Origin: Bacteroidales bacterium
GTDB taxonomy: Bacteria; Bacteroidota; Bacteroidia; Bacteroidales; UBA932
Reading direction: 5' to 3'
Assembly: GCA_017546605.1 (NCBI GenBank)
Contig: JAFYSH010000017.1
Span: forward strand, 1-64,000
DNA: 64,000 bases
The notes under the pieces were generated by a model. The model was not told the DNA's origin and ran no database searches. It was given only the letters and a program-made list of their open reading frames with translations. Shown here one piece after another: positions 16,182-26,337 of the stretch. A program made the translations under genes and the position numbers. Positions within the stretch are counted from its first letter, which is position 1. Each line of letters starts with the position of its first letter.

Positions 16182-17984
16182 TTATTCGCCGTTCATGGAG
16201 ATTAGGAACTCGTCATTGTCACGCGTCTTTTCCATTCGTGTTTTGAGGAAGTCCATCGCTTCAACACAAGTCATATCTGCCAGATAATTTCTCAAAATCC
16301 ACAAACGGTTCAACTTGTCTTTTTCCAACAACAAGTCATCACGACGGGTACTACTCAAAGTGACATCGACAGCCGGGAAGATGCGTTTGTTAGACAACTT
16401 ACGATCCAACTGCAACTCCATATTACCGGTACCTTTGAATTCCTCAAAGATAACTTCGTCCATCTTTGAACCTGTTTCCGTCAAGGCCGTTGCCAAGATG
16501 GTCAATGAACCACCGTTTTCAATGTTACGAGCTGCACCGAAGAAACGTTTGGGTTTGTGCAATGCATTGGCATCCACCCCTCCGGAAAGCACCTTACCAG
16601 AAGCCGGTTGTACCGTATTGAATGCGCGTGCCAGGCGGGTAATGGAATCCAGGAAAATAACCACATCATGTCCACATTCCACCAAGCGTTTTGCCTTTTC
16701 CAAAACGATGCTGGCCACTTTTACGTGCTTTTCTGCCGGCTCGTCAAAGGTAGAAGCCACCACCTCGGCCTTCACAGAACGCGCCATGTCGGTTACCTCT
16801 TCCGGACGTTCATCAATCAACAGAACAATCATGTACACTTCCGGGTGATTTTCTGCGATGGCATTGGCAATGGATTTCAGCAACATTGTCTTACCCGTCT
16901 TGGGTTGTGCTACAATCAAGCCCCGTTGTCCCTTTCCGATGGGAGTAAACAGATCCACAATCCGAGTTGAGAGATTGTTATGTCCGTTGGAGGTGATGTC
17001 AAATTTTTCTTCCGGGAAAAGTGGTGTCAAATAATCAAACGGGATCCGGTCACGAATAAACTCCGGTGAACGGCCATTAATGGTTTTGATCTTGACCAGC
17101 GGGAAGTATTTATCGCCTTCTTTGGGAGGACGAATTTCTCCAAATACAGTATCCCCTGTTTTCAGTGCATACAGCTTAATCTGGTTTTGGGAAACATAGA
17201 TGTCGTCGGGAGAGTTCAAATAATTGTAATCCGAAGAGCGTAAAAAGCCATATCCATCCGGCATAATTTCCAACACGCCAGAAGCCTCAATGACCGTGTC
17301 AAACTCAATTCGGTTCGGTTTCTCGATAACCGGTTCTTTCTCCTGGGCCTTTTCTGGAGCCAGCTGTCCTCCCATTTCCTGCTCAGCCTGTTGTTCTTCA
17401 GCTACCGCAGGTTTGGAATCGTATCCCGCTTCAGATTCCGATTTCTTACGACGACCCCGCTTGCGGGATTGCTCTTTCTTACCTTCCGATTTCACCTCGA
17501 CGACAGGCACTTCAAGTACTTCAGGCGCTTTCGGAGCTTCAGAAACCTCAACAAGCTCAGCAACTACCGCTTCCTCTTTCACCTCCATCACTTCTTGCTT
17601 CTGTTGCTTCGGTCCACGTTCAACTTGCGGTTGATCTCCTTCTTCAGAACGGGCCTTGACAGGACGTCCGCGGCGTTTTTTTGTCTTTTCCACAAGTGAT
17701 GTACCGGTTTCCTCAGATGCTGATGCGGTTTCTTGAGTCAGTTCAACTTTTTCTTCGGAACTTGTTTCTACAGTTGAGAATACGGATACCGGAGCAGCTT
17801 CCCGCTGAATCCGATTCCGACGACGGGGAGTCGATCGATTGGCTCCCTGAATGGCCTGCTCATCCAGAATTTGATAAATCAAATCTTCCCGTGACAATGA
17901 TTCCGCTTTTCTAATCGACAGATTGCGTGCAATCTGCACCAACTCTTCTTGAGTTTTACTATTTAATTGAATGATATCGTACAT
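16182..17984 (-). CDS. rho: Transcription termination factor Rho
   Basis: 600 residues, far longer than the 419 of E. coli. Rho N-terminal helix bundle (1-45), then a charged, low-complexity insertion of about 180 residues (55-230), then the RNA-binding cold-shock domain ([22 protein letters not shown]). The ATPase core has Walker [12 protein letters not shown], Walker [15 protein letters not shown] and the Q-loop region [20 protein letters not shown]. Such insertions are typical of Bacteroidota Rho and may add RNA binding. It has its own promoter just after ridA, and a perfect hairpin at its predicted mRNA 5' end. Confidence 0.96.
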   Translation of the reverse strand: MYDIIQLNSKTQEELVQIARNLSIRKAESLSREDLIYQILDEQAIQGANRSTPRRRNRIQREAAPVSVFSTVETSSEEKVELTQETASASEETGTSLVEKTKKRRGRPVKARSEEGDQPQVERGPKQQKQEVMEVKEEAVVAELVEVSEAPKAPEVLEVPVVEVKSEGKKEQSRKRGRRKKSESEAGYDSKPAVAEEQQAEQEMGGQLAPEKAQEKEPVIEKPNRIEFDTVIEASGVLEIMPDGYGFLRSSDYNYLNSPDDIYVSQNQIKLYALKTGDTVFGEIRPPKEGDKYFPLVKIKTINGRSPEFIRDRIPFDYLTPLFPEEKFDITSNGHNNLSTRIVDLFTPIGKGQRGLIVAQPKTGKTMLLKSIANAIAENHPEVYMIVLLIDERPEEVTDMARSVKAEVVASTFDEPAEKHVKVASIVLEKAKRLVECGHDVVIFLDSITRLARAFNTVQPASGKVLSGGVDANALHKPKRFFGAARNIENGGSLTILATALTETGSKMDEVIFEEFKGTGNMELQLDRKLSNKRIFPAVDVTLSSTRRDDLLLEKDKLNRLWILRNYLADMTCVEAMDFLKTRMEKTRDNDEFLISMNGE

Positions 17985-18023
17985 TCTCGTGAATGTTAAA
18001 GAAAAATGTAAGAAAGCTTAATT

Positions 18024-18048
18024 GGAGAGAGGCAGACCGCCTCTCTCC
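18024..18048 (-). promoter_or_regulatory. Perfect hairpin at the 5' end of rho mRNA
   Basis: GGAGAGAGGC and GCCTCTCTCC form a perfect 10-bp stem with a 5-nt loop. It begins about 3 nt after the rho -7 box, so it coincides with the predicted transcription start. The following bases are not a T run, so it is a poor terminator. It may protect the mRNA or take part in autoregulation. Confidence 0.5.
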
Positions 18049-18050
18049 GA

Positions 18051-18081
18051 CAAAGGTAGAGAACTTTTAAAAAAGTTCAAA
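18051..18081 (-). promoter_or_regulatory. Promoter of rho
   Basis: Minus strand: TTTG (18078-18081), 19 nt, TACCTTTG (18051-18058), exact consensus, starting 3 nt beyond the ridA stop. Confidence 0.78.
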
Positions 18082-18083
18082 AT

Positions 18084-18464
18084 TTACTTAACAGCGATCA
18101 CATCGGCTTCTGCCAAGGCTCCTTTCGGAAGAGCAGCAACAGCATAAGCAACACGTGCCGGGAAAGGTTCGCAATAATATTTTGAATAGACTTCATTCAA
18201 TACTGCAAAATCTTTCATATCGGTCAAATAAACGGTGGTTTTTACAACATTGGAGAAATCATATCCAGCTTCACGAAGGATGTATCCAATGTTTTGAAAA
18301 ATTTGTTCCAATTGTTCACGAACGCCACCTTCCGGGAATTCTCCGGTTTTGGCGTCAATCGGAAGTTGACCGGAAACATACAAAGTTCCGTTTGCTTCAA
18401 TAGCTTGGCTGTACGGTCCAACGGCTGCGGGAGCCAAGGGACTAGCAATTACACGTTTACTCAT
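18084..18464 (-). CDS. ridA: RidA family enamine/imine deaminase
   Basis: 126 residues from the ATG at 18464 (MSKRVIASPLAPAAVGPYSQAIEANG), the standard start; the longer frame overlaps the lptD end. Conserved features: GPYSQA, LYVSGQLPID, and the late FPARVAYAVAALPKGALAEADVIA containing the catalytic Arg. It hydrolyses reactive 2-aminoacrylate made by PLP enzymes. It lies 19 nt after lptD. Confidence 0.94.
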   Translation of the reverse strand: MSKRVIASPLAPAAVGPYSQAIEANGTLYVSGQLPIDAKTGEFPEGGVREQLEQIFQNIGYILREAGYDFSNVVKTTVYLTDMKDFAVLNEVYSKYYCEPFPARVAYAVAALPKGALAEADVIAVK

Positions 18465-18483
18465 ATTACAGTGTATTATTGGG

Positions 18484-21321
18484 TTAAAAATTATCGCGGT
18501 AGGATGCATTCTTCTTGTACTGCAGCAGGTCTGCCAAAGCAGCGGCTTTCGCATTGATCCGAAAGCTCCAGCTCTTCCATTGGCCGGTCGGCACCCAAGA
18601 AAAAGATATCTGGAAGCAGTGCAAGTCGTAGGTCGCACTCAACTGCGAGGTGGACAGACGCATCTTAATCACATCGTAGTTGGCATTGGCCGACAAACTC
18701 AAATCCTTGGTCAAACGAACTTGACCTGACAGGTTCATCGTCAAAGTGTGCGTATTCTTTTCAATCAGTTGCTCGTTGGTAAACTGATAGCTCTTTGCAT
18801 ACGAATAGGAAGCCGACATATTCAGCGACCAAGGAACATTGGGGTTCATATAATAGACCCAACCACCGGGAATATATTCACCGGTTACCGGATGGTAATA
18901 GACACGGTAGTATTGTTGATTTCCACTGGCAGAGGATGAACCCGAACCTCGGCCACCCGGTGCATTACGCCCGCCTGGAGCCGCAGGAGCACCCGGAGCA
19001 GTCCCTCCAGATGCCGGCGCAGCACTTGCGCCCTGGTCAGCTGAACCATCATTCCCCAACATTCGGCCTTCACCCGAAATATTGTAGGAAACCGAAGCAC
19101 TTGCCCGAGTCAAACGCACCAGTTGTTTCCAACCGTTTTTCACCACGGAGAACTCATTAATCGTTTTTCCCCGTTCATCAATGGCATAGGGATCGAAGTT
19201 CATATTCCCACTCAAATTAACCTTATTGAACAAGGTTGTATTCATCGTCAAGCCGATGTTCTGCAGTTTCAAGGAGTCCGCCAAGAAATTATATCCCGAG
19301 CGCAAACTCAACTGGTCAATGAGCTTAATTTTCTTGGTACCCACCCCGGTAGTATCGGTCTTATCCACCACTTTTGCTTCCAGGTTGTTTCCAATTTCAA
19401 AGGTAAGACTGGCCGTCTTTCCTTTGGACGGAGGATTGTAAACCCCTCCCGAATATTTATTATATTCAACAGTTTTCAACTCACCCTTTTGATCCAAATA
19501 CGTATAGGAAGTATAACCATTACCCGGCGTGCCCAATTCCGGCTTGTAGTTGAATGAAATGGAAGGCGTAATCATATGCCGGATAGCCTGAACACTGCGA
19601 CCCGGTTTAAAATTGAACATCCCGTAAATCCGCGTACTCATAGAAAGCCCTGCGGAGAAATCTTGCGAAATGCCAAACGTACTGAACGCATCCGTAAATC
19701 GAGTATCCACCCGGTTGGTTTCTGGATTGTACTCCCGGTAACTTTCCTGGAAATACCAGTTCATCCCATAGTTTATGGAAGGTGAAAAGTTCAAATATTT
19801 GAGCAATGAAAAGGACGGTAGCGCAATGCTGAACTTATGCGTCATCCCGTTTTTCATCTTCGACCAGAAATCAGGGTCATTTACTTCACTGGCCTTGAAC
19901 GCAATCTTATTTTGGAAAGTCGTGTTGTAGGAAAAAGCAATCTGTTCATAGAGCCTTTCCTTACCCACCCGTTGTTTCCGTTTGAAAGGATAAAAACGAT
20001 TCACGTTGAAAGTCACGTTCGGGAAAGTAATGTTGTACGAACTATCCCGTGAGTTTTGACTATGCAAGGCATTCAACGAAAGACTCATCTTGCTCCAGGT
20101 CTTGGAATAAGAAATGGACGACGATACCTGACTTTGCAAGGCCTCACTGATGGAGTTGGAGTTGTAACGGTTGTTGGAAGGGCTGGAGAAGTTCACCGAT
20201 GCCCGGAACGAGGTTCCCGGTCGGGCCTTCGGGTCCTGAGCATGTGACCACTTCACAGAGAAGTTCCGAGACTCCGAAAAGTCAGTACTTCCACGCTCAC
20301 CAGTTACATCCGAAGAATAGGTCAATGCAAAGTTACCATTGTATTTATAACGCACTTTATAGCGTGAATTCAATTCCAATGCCCAGGATCCCAAGGTGTA
20401 AATGTCTCCAGTCACAGCCAGATCAAAGTAATCTCCCAACACAAAATAGTACCCCAGGTCTTTCAAGTAAAAACCCCGCTTCACCTCTTCCCCATAAGAC
20501 GGAAACAACAAACCACTGGCCCGATCCGGACGCTTGGGCACAAATCCGAAAGGAAGCCCCAACGGCAGAGGAACATCTCCCAAAACCAGGTAGGCAGGTC
20601 CAAAGACCGTTTTTTGTTCAGGTTCTGTAACCGTTTTTGCGACAGTCATCTGCAGGTAATAGTGAGGATGTTCCAATTCACAGACCGTGTATTTGGCCTG
20701 CTGGATGTTGATGGACTTATCGGGCATCATCTTCATCTTCTCCCCATGCAGAAAACCCTCTTCTTCCTGAGTAATCATGTTCCAAATCCGCATTTTGTTG
20801 GTCTCGAAGTTGTATAGGATCGACTCCATTACATAACTCTTACCATTGTCCTGCATTTCCGGTTTACCATCCCATTTCCCGGTAGAATCACGCAAACCAC
20901 TGGCAAACACGGTCTTAGAATCCACATCATATGCCATATAGGCAGCCGTCAACGACATCGTTCCATAGGTAACTTTGACATCGCCATAGTAATACAGCAT
21001 CTTTTTGCCATTGCTAAAATCTTCAATGATGGAGTCCTTGGCCTGCGAAAATGCCGGAATCTGCAACATGCCTTTCGGTCGATATACGGTATCCAACGGT
21101 TCTGAAACGAGCGTATCCACCTCTGCTTGTACCAATTGCATCGTATCAACCACCGCACGGCTTGCGCTATCCAATCGGAGGCTTCTTCGCTGAAGACCAA
21201 CGTTTTCCAATTGCTGATCCAGTGGAGTACGAACATAGACCGACGCTGCCTTGGCATCAAACAGCACCAAGAGCGTCAACACAAGACTTACTATTATATA
21301 ATGAAGATGCGTTTTGGACAT
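18484..21321 (-). CDS. lptD: LptD-like outer-membrane LPS assembly protein
   Basis: 945 residues from the ATG at 21321, which opens a signal peptide (MSKTHLHYIIVSLVLTLLVLFDAKAA). An N-terminal OstA/LptA-like jellyroll (about 95-240, with DSIIEDFSNGKKMLYYYGDVKVTYG) is followed by a long barrel rich in alternating aromatic strands and ending in a variant C-terminal strand. It fits the large Bacteroidota LptD family that places lipopolysaccharide in the outer leaflet. A Gly/Ala/Pro-rich loop near 790-830 is unusual. Divergent from the amidase gene. Confidence 0.85.
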   Translation of the reverse strand: MSKTHLHYIIVSLVLTLLVLFDAKAASVYVRTPLDQQLENVGLQRRSLRLDSASRAVVDTMQLVQAEVDTLVSEPLDTVYRPKGMLQIPAFSQAKDSIIEDFSNGKKMLYYYGDVKVTYGTMSLTAAYMAYDVDSKTVFASGLRDSTGKWDGKPEMQDNGKSYVMESILYNFETNKMRIWNMITQEEEGFLHGEKMKMMPDKSINIQQAKYTVCELEHPHYYLQMTVAKTVTEPEQKTVFGPAYLVLGDVPLPLGLPFGFVPKRPDRASGLLFPSYGEEVKRGFYLKDLGYYFVLGDYFDLAVTGDIYTLGSWALELNSRYKVRYKYNGNFALTYSSDVTGERGSTDFSESRNFSVKWSHAQDPKARPGTSFRASVNFSSPSNNRYNSNSISEALQSQVSSSISYSKTWSKMSLSLNALHSQNSRDSSYNITFPNVTFNVNRFYPFKRKQRVGKERLYEQIAFSYNTTFQNKIAFKASEVNDPDFWSKMKNGMTHKFSIALPSFSLLKYLNFSPSINYGMNWYFQESYREYNPETNRVDTRFTDAFSTFGISQDFSAGLSMSTRIYGMFNFKPGRSVQAIRHMITPSISFNYKPELGTPGNGYTSYTYLDQKGELKTVEYNKYSGGVYNPPSKGKTASLTFEIGNNLEAKVVDKTDTTGVGTKKIKLIDQLSLRSGYNFLADSLKLQNIGLTMNTTLFNKVNLSGNMNFDPYAIDERGKTINEFSVVKNGWKQLVRLTRASASVSYNISGEGRMLGNDGSADQGASAAPASGGTAPGAPAAPGGRNAPGGRGSGSSSASGNQQYYRVYYHPVTGEYIPGGWVYYMNPNVPWSLNMSASYSYAKSYQFTNEQLIEKNTHTLTMNLSGQVRLTKDLSLSANANYDVIKMRLSTSQLSATYDLHCFQISFSWVPTGQWKSWSFRINAKAAALADLLQYKKNASYRDNF

Positions 21322-21333
21322 CAAAAATTTACT

Positions 21334-21341
21334 TAACTTTG
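21334..21341 (+). promoter_or_regulatory. -7 box for the amidase gene
   Basis: TAACTTTG, with TTTG at 21313-21316 (17-nt spacer, shorter than usual). Predicted leader is about 30 nt. Confidence 0.4.
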
Positions 21342-21348
21342 CAAGACG

Positions 21349-21356
21349 CAAAACTA
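21349..21356 (-). promoter_or_regulatory. -7 box for lptD
   Basis: TAGTTTTG on the minus strand, 27 nt before the chosen lptD ATG. No TTTG lies at the usual distance. It overlaps the amidase promoter region. Confidence 0.4.
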
Positions 21357-21375
21357 CACAAATTTTGCAAGAAAT

Positions 21376-22413
21376 ATGCCATTCAAAGTAAGAAGATTTC
21401 TTTTATTCGTGTTTCTGGGTCTTTTTTCCGGCCACAATTCCTTGACAATTATCGCAAAGGAACAGGTGGGCCTTCAACTGAAGACCATCGTCATTGATCC
21501 CGGACACGGAGGAAAAGATGCAGGCTGCGTCAGCCGGGACGGCAAGACCTTAGAGAAAGATGTAGTCCTGGATGTGGCCCTGCAATTGGGAAAGCTGATC
21601 AAAGACAAGTACCCAGATATCAAAGTAATCTACACCCGCTCCACGGACAAATTCATCGCTTTGGACCAGCGGGCAGCCATTGCCAACCGCAACAATGCCG
21701 ACTTATTCATCTCCATTCACGTCAATTCCGTCAAAAACAACAACGCGGCCAAAGGAACAGAAACCTGGGTCATGGGGATGCACAAAAGTGAATCCAATTT
21801 TGAAGTTTGTAAGCAAGAAAACTCCGTGATTGTTTTGGAGGAAGATTATGGATCCAACTACCAGGGATTTGATCCCAAGAATCCAGAATCCTACATCATC
21901 TTCTCACTACTCCAGAATGCACACCTGGAACAAAGTCTTTACCTGGCTGATAAAATACAAACCCAATTCAGCAAAGGGCCCATCAAAAAAGACCGGGGCA
22001 TCAAACAAGGCGGTTTGTTGGTCTTGTGGAAATGTACCATGCCTGCGGTTCTTACCGAAATTGGATTTATGTCCAACAGTGAAGACCTCAAAAGTCTGCG
22101 CAGCGCCACACAACGACAAAAAATGGCCAATGGCATTTTTCAAGCGGTCCAACAATACAAACAGTCGTTTGAGACCGTTGTTGAACTTCCCTCGCCAGCT
22201 CAACGCCCTTACCGAATCCAGATTTTCGCCTCGAGCAAAAAGATCGCTCCTGGCGATCCCTCATTCAAAGGCCTGACTCCTTGCGAAGGAATAGCAAGCG
22301 GTTCCATCTATAAATATATGTACGGGAAATATACCAGCGAAGAGGAAGCCAGAAAAGACCTGCCTTACGTTCGCCGTTACTTCCCGGAAGCCTATATCAC
22401 CAAAGTCAAATAA
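21376..22413 (+). CDS. N-acetylmuramoyl-L-alanine amidase with C-terminal SPOR-like part
   Basis: 345 residues with an N-terminal signal sequence (about 1-27). Amidase_3 domain: IVIDPGHGGKDAGC (zinc His), a second zinc His in LFISIHVNS, and the catalytic Glu in PAVLTEIGFMSN. The C-terminal 75 residues (PYRIQIFASSKKI...EEARKDLPYVRRYFPEAYITKVK) look like a divergent SPOR-type peptidoglycan-binding domain. It cleaves the peptide stem from glycan during cell separation. The MCE gene follows after 8 nt. Confidence 0.9.
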   Translation: MPFKVRRFLLFVFLGLFSGHNSLTIIAKEQVGLQLKTIVIDPGHGGKDAGCVSRDGKTLEKDVVLDVALQLGKLIKDKYPDIKVIYTRSTDKFIALDQRAAIANRNNADLFISIHVNSVKNNNAAKGTETWVMGMHKSESNFEVCKQENSVIVLEEDYGSNYQGFDPKNPESYIIFSLLQNAHLEQSLYLADKIQTQFSKGPIKKDRGIKQGGLLVLWKCTMPAVLTEIGFMSNSEDLKSLRSATQRQKMANGIFQAVQQYKQSFETVVELPSPAQRPYRIQIFASSKKIAPGDPSFKGLTPCEGIASGSIYKYMYGKYTSEEEARKDLPYVRRYFPEAYITKVK

Positions 22414-22421
22414 TCTTCATC

Positions 22422-23324
22422 ATGAATAAGAAAAGTATCCGCATTGGATTGTTCACGGTTCTAACCCTGGTTGCAACATTTCTACTTGTCAATTTTCTCA
22501 AGGGAAATGATTTTCTAAAAGGAAGTTACACCTACCATGCCCAATTCGAACAGGTAGAAGGGCTCAATCCGGCCAGTCCAGTTTACATCCGGGGATTTAA
22601 AGTCGGCAGTCTGAAAGGCATTGAGTACAACAAAAGCAGCAACCTGTTTGTCGTACATATTTCGATCAAGGAAGATTTTGAGATTCCAGAAGACTCCCGA
22701 GCTGAGATTTTCAGTTCAGACATCTTAGGAGGCCGCGCGATCCGAATCCTGGAAGGCAACTCCCCCAAACCGGCCAGCGAAGGAGCTTTCCTGCCCGGCG
22801 ATATCGTTCCCGATGCGTTGGGCAACCTGATGAACAGCCTCGAACCCCTTGCCGAAGGTGCCAACCTGCTGATCGCAGACTTACGACAATCCATTGGGCA
22901 GATCAATGGCATCATCAGCGATGAAAATACCGCCCAAATCAATCAACTGCTAAAAGGACTCAATGTTACAGTCAACCGAATGCAAGCCATTGCTGTATCG
23001 GTACAAGAAGAAGATATCCGCAACATTGTCACCAACATTCATCAGATCAGCAACCACCTTGACAGTACCTTGTTATCTACCGGACAAACCATCAAAAACA
23101 TCGAAGAAATCACCGGCCAACTCAGCCAAGCAGAATTGGATCAATTCATCCAATCACTGAAGAGCTTGAGTGATGGTTTGCAAAATCCGCAAGGCAGTGT
23201 GGGAAAAATGATGCAGACCGATGATATGCACCAAGCTATGTTATCGCTGACCAATGACATAGACAGTCTGATCAAAAAAATCGAAGAAAATCCGAAAAAA
23301 TATTTGAAAATTTCAATTTTTTAG
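22422..23324 (+). CDS. MlaD/MCE family phospholipid transport protein
   Basis: 300 residues. One N-terminal membrane helix (7-24) is followed by the MCE domain (35-115) with VEGLNPASPVYIRGFKVGSLKGI and DILGGRAIRILEGN. The rest is helical and probably coiled (150-290). MCE proteins form hexameric rings that move phospholipids between membranes. The permease and ATPase partners (MlaE, MlaF) are not adjacent. It follows the amidase and ends at the 23379 terminator. Confidence 0.9.
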   Translation: MNKKSIRIGLFTVLTLVATFLLVNFLKGNDFLKGSYTYHAQFEQVEGLNPASPVYIRGFKVGSLKGIEYNKSSNLFVVHISIKEDFEIPEDSRAEIFSSDILGGRAIRILEGNSPKPASEGAFLPGDIVPDALGNLMNSLEPLAEGANLLIADLRQSIGQINGIISDENTAQINQLLKGLNVTVNRMQAIAVSVQEEDIRNIVTNIHQISNHLDSTLLSTGQTIKNIEEITGQLSQAELDQFIQSLKSLSDGLQNPQGSVGKMMQTDDMHQAMLSLTNDIDSLIKKIEENPKKYLKISIF

Positions 23325-23378
23325 CATCCATTTTACCTCCAAAAATTATTCTTAGTGGGTATTAGATAGTTAGGATTT

Positions 23379-23407
23379 TTCGGGCTTTTTTGCCCGAATT
23401 TTTTTTT
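23379..23407 (+). terminator. Terminator after the amidase-MCE unit
   Basis: Perfect 7-bp stem TTCGGGC/GCCCGAA, loop of six T, then nine T. It lies between the MCE gene and dnaA. Confidence 0.88.
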
Positions 23408-23466
23408 CAAATCAGAAAAAATTACTCCATTTTTGTAGCCCGAACCTAAACTTTTCACAACAACGA

Positions 23467-24888
23467 ATGGCGACTGAAAAACATATTGAAGTATGGCGTA
23501 AGTGCTTGAGTATCATCAAAGACAACATTGATGAATCTCCGTACAATACGTGGTTTGTCCCGATCAAACCGATTTCTCTCGCCGATCAGAGATTGGACTT
23601 GGGAGTTCCTTCGGAATTCTTCAAGGAATACATTGAAGAGCACTATTTAGGTCTGATGACTCGGGTCTTGGAACGGGAGATTGGTCCGCAAGTTCAGTTG
23701 TACTATCATGTCACCACCCTTCAGGACACAACGGTGACCTATCCGCAAAAAACTTACCGCGATTTGTCCAATCCCACCATCCCGGCTCCGGTCAATCCCA
23801 ATGAAATTGATTCGCAAATTGCTCCGGGTCTGAGACGGATGGAAGTGGATGCCAACCTAAATCCCAACTACAACTTCGAAAACTTTATCGAAGGCGAGTG
23901 CAACCGTTTGGGACGGAGCGCCGGTTTGCAAATCACCGTCAAGCCTGGTAACAATGCCTTCAACCCGTTGTTCCTTTTCGGAGGACCGGGATTGGGTAAA
24001 ACCCACTTGGCTCAAGCTATTGGTATCGGCATCAAAGAACAACATCCGGAAAAAGTGGTGCTCTATGTCAGCGCCAATAAATTCCAAACCCAATACATGG
24101 ACGCTGTACAAAAGAAGAACAAGTTGACCGACTTTCTTCATTTTTACCAATCCATTGACGTATTGATTTTGGACGATGTACAAGAATTTGCGGAAAAACC
24201 GGGCACACAAAATGCCTTCTTCCACATTTTCAACTATTTGCACTTATCCGGAAAACAGCTCATCCTGACCTCTGACCGTCCGCCGGTAGAGCTCCAAGGA
24301 TTGGAAGACCGCCTATTGTCCCGCTTCAAATGGGGACTGACCGCAGAACTCAAGAAACCGGACTATCAAACGCGCCTGGCTATCTTGAAAGCAAAATGCA
24401 TGCGTGAAGGCATTGCATTGCCGGAAGATGTACTTCATTTTATGGCCAGCGCCATTACCACCAATGTTCGGGAATTGGAAGGCTCATTAATTTCCTTAAT
24501 GGCAAACGCAACCTTGATGCACCAACCGATCACGGTTGAACTCGCTCGTTCCTTGATGGGCGCCTTGGTTGCCACCCCTACTCAAGAAGATCTTTCTATG
24601 GAGACCATCAACAAAGAAGTATGTCGTTACTTCGGTCTTACCTCTGATCTTTTCATGTCCTCCTCTCGCAAACGCGAAATTTCACAAGCCCGCCAGATTG
24701 CCATGTACCTGGGTCGCCAGTACACGGAATACTCTTTGACCGAAATTGGTGCAAGTTTGGGAGGAAAGACCCACGCTACGGTGCTTCACTCTTGCAAGAC
24801 CGTCCGCGATTTGATGGATACAGACAGTACGTTCCGCACCTACGTCCATGACATCGAAAAATCGCTCCAGTTGAACACCAACAAATAA
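23467..24888 (+). CDS. dnaA: Chromosomal replication initiator DnaA
   Basis: 473 residues. Domain I (1-85) has the W-containing IKDNIDESPYNTWF helix. A variable linker follows (95-140). AAA+ domain III has Walker A GGPGLGKT and Walker B VLILDDVQEF. Domain IV carries the DNA-binding signature GGKTHATVLHSCKTV near the end. It binds DnaA boxes and opens the origin. No dnaN follows; pepD starts 6 nt later, and I see no cluster of DnaA boxes in the 142-nt upstream spacer, so the origin is probably elsewhere. Confidence 0.97.
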   Translation: MATEKHIEVWRKCLSIIKDNIDESPYNTWFVPIKPISLADQRLDLGVPSEFFKEYIEEHYLGLMTRVLEREIGPQVQLYYHVTTLQDTTVTYPQKTYRDLSNPTIPAPVNPNEIDSQIAPGLRRMEVDANLNPNYNFENFIEGECNRLGRSAGLQITVKPGNNAFNPLFLFGGPGLGKTHLAQAIGIGIKEQHPEKVVLYVSANKFQTQYMDAVQKKNKLTDFLHFYQSIDVLILDDVQEFAEKPGTQNAFFHIFNYLHLSGKQLILTSDRPPVELQGLEDRLLSRFKWGLTAELKKPDYQTRLAILKAKCMREGIALPEDVLHFMASAITTNVRELEGSLISLMANATLMHQPITVELARSLMGALVATPTQEDLSMETINKEVCRYFGLTSDLFMSSSRKREISQARQIAMYLGRQYTEYSLTEIGASLGGKTHATVLHSCKTVRDLMDTDSTFRTYVHDIEKSLQLNTNK

Positions 24889-24894
24889 CCTGAT

Positions 24895-26337
24895 ATGGAC
24901 AGTAAACAAGTACTCGCCTATTTCAGCGAGATCATGGCCGTTCCGAGGGAATCCGGCCATGAAGAGCTTATTATCCGTTACCTGCAGGAATTTGCCCAAA
25001 AGCACAATCTCGCCTGCAAAACCGATGAAGCCGGAAACGTATTGATCATCAAGGAGGCAACTCCTGAATGCACCAATGCTCCTGTCATTGTACTGCAAAG
25101 CCACTCGGATATGGTTTGTGAAAAAAACAGTGGCATTGAACACGATTTTGCAAAAGACCCCATCCGTGCCGTGGTTGAAAACGGCTGGCTGATTGCAAAA
25201 GACACCACCCTGGGTGCGGACTGCGGTATCGGAATGGCTGCCCAAATGGCTGCTCTGACCGATCCCAACTTGAAACACGGCCGCATCGAAGCCCTGTTCA
25301 CTGTTTCCGAAGAAACCGGTTTGGACGGAGCCTTTGCACTCAGACCGGACTTTTTGGAGGGACGTATGCTGATTAACCTGGACTCTGAAGATGAAGGAGA
25401 ACTCTTCATCGGCTGCGCGGGAGGTATTGACACCACCGCGGTCTTTGATTATTGTCCCCAAACACCCGATCAAAACCAACGCTACTTCAAAATTGGATTC
25501 AAGGGCGGAATGGGTGGACACAGTGGTGATGATATCGACAAGAACCGCTCCAACGCTGTCCAATTGTTGGCCCGCGTACTCTACGACTTAAATGACCGCT
25601 ATGCATTGACCTTGTGCTTGCTCAACGGAGGAAACAAACGCAATGCCATCGCACGCGAATCGGAAGCCATTATCGGCCTGCCGGCTCAAGTTGCCGAAGA
25701 AGCCATTGCATTGGCACAACAACGGGGACTTGAAATTCAAGATGAATTTGCAACCAGCGATCCGGATGTGCGTTTCTATTGGGAAAATACGCCCCCCACT
25801 GCGGAAGCAATCGACAACAACACCGCCAACCGACTCATTCTTTCATTGAATGCCGTCGCACACGGAGTGCTGGATATGAGCGCAGACATCAAAGGTCTGG
25901 TAGAAACCTCCACCAACCTGGCGTCAGTAAAAATGCAACCCAACCATAAAATCCGCATTGGCACCAGCCAACGCAGTTCGACCAATAGTGCCCGCTACTA
26001 TGCGTCTCGTCGGGTAGAAGCAGCCTTCCTTTTGGCTGGCGCAACCGTAACTCACGAATCGGAATACCCCGGCTGGAAACCCCGCCTGAGTTCTCCCCTG
26101 TTGGAGATCTGCAAAAACAGTTATATCCAACTATTTGGCAAAGAACCCGTAGTGCGCGCAATTCATGCCGGTTTGGAATGCGGTCTGTTCCTCGACAAAT
26201 ACCCCGATATGGACATGATTTCATTTGGACCAACCATTCGCGGTGTCCACGCCCCGGGAGAACGCCTGGATTTGGCCAGCTTGGATAAATTTGTAGAACA
26301 CTTGACAGATGTTATTGAAAAATTAGCTGTATTATGA
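24895..26337 (+). CDS. pepD: Aminoacyl-histidine dipeptidase (M20, PepD type)
   Basis: 480 residues, normal for PepD. Zinc-site motifs: QSHSDMV (His and Asp), DTTLGADCGIG (bridging Asp), SEETGLDGA (catalytic Glu pair) and NLDSEDEGE. A lid domain follows (about 190-380). It hydrolyses Xaa-His and related dipeptides in the cytosol. It sits between dnaA (6 nt) and rpe (4-nt overlap), so all three are probably transcribed together. Confidence 0.94.
   Translation: MDSKQVLAYFSEIMAVPRESGHEELIIRYLQEFAQKHNLACKTDEAGNVLIIKEATPECTNAPVIVLQSHSDMVCEKNSGIEHDFAKDPIRAVVENGWLIAKDTTLGADCGIGMAAQMAALTDPNLKHGRIEALFTVSEETGLDGAFALRPDFLEGRMLINLDSEDEGELFIGCAGGIDTTAVFDYCPQTPDQNQRYFKIGFKGGMGGHSGDDIDKNRSNAVQLLARVLYDLNDRYALTLCLLNGGNKRNAIARESEAIIGLPAQVAEEAIALAQQRGLEIQDEFATSDPDVRFYWENTPPTAEAIDNNTANRLILSLNAVAHGVLDMSADIKGLVETSTNLASVKMQPNHKIRIGTSQRSSTNSARYYASRRVEAAFLLAGATVTHESEYPGWKPRLSSPLLEICKNSYIQLFGKEPVVRAIHAGLECGLFLDKYPDMDMISFGPTIRGVHAPGERLDLASLDKFVEHLTDVIEKLAVL

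Noticed and set aside
23325..23466. Replication origin next to dnaA
   Set aside because: No TTATCCACA-like boxes are visible; the spacer holds a terminator. Origins in this phylum need not be beside dnaA.
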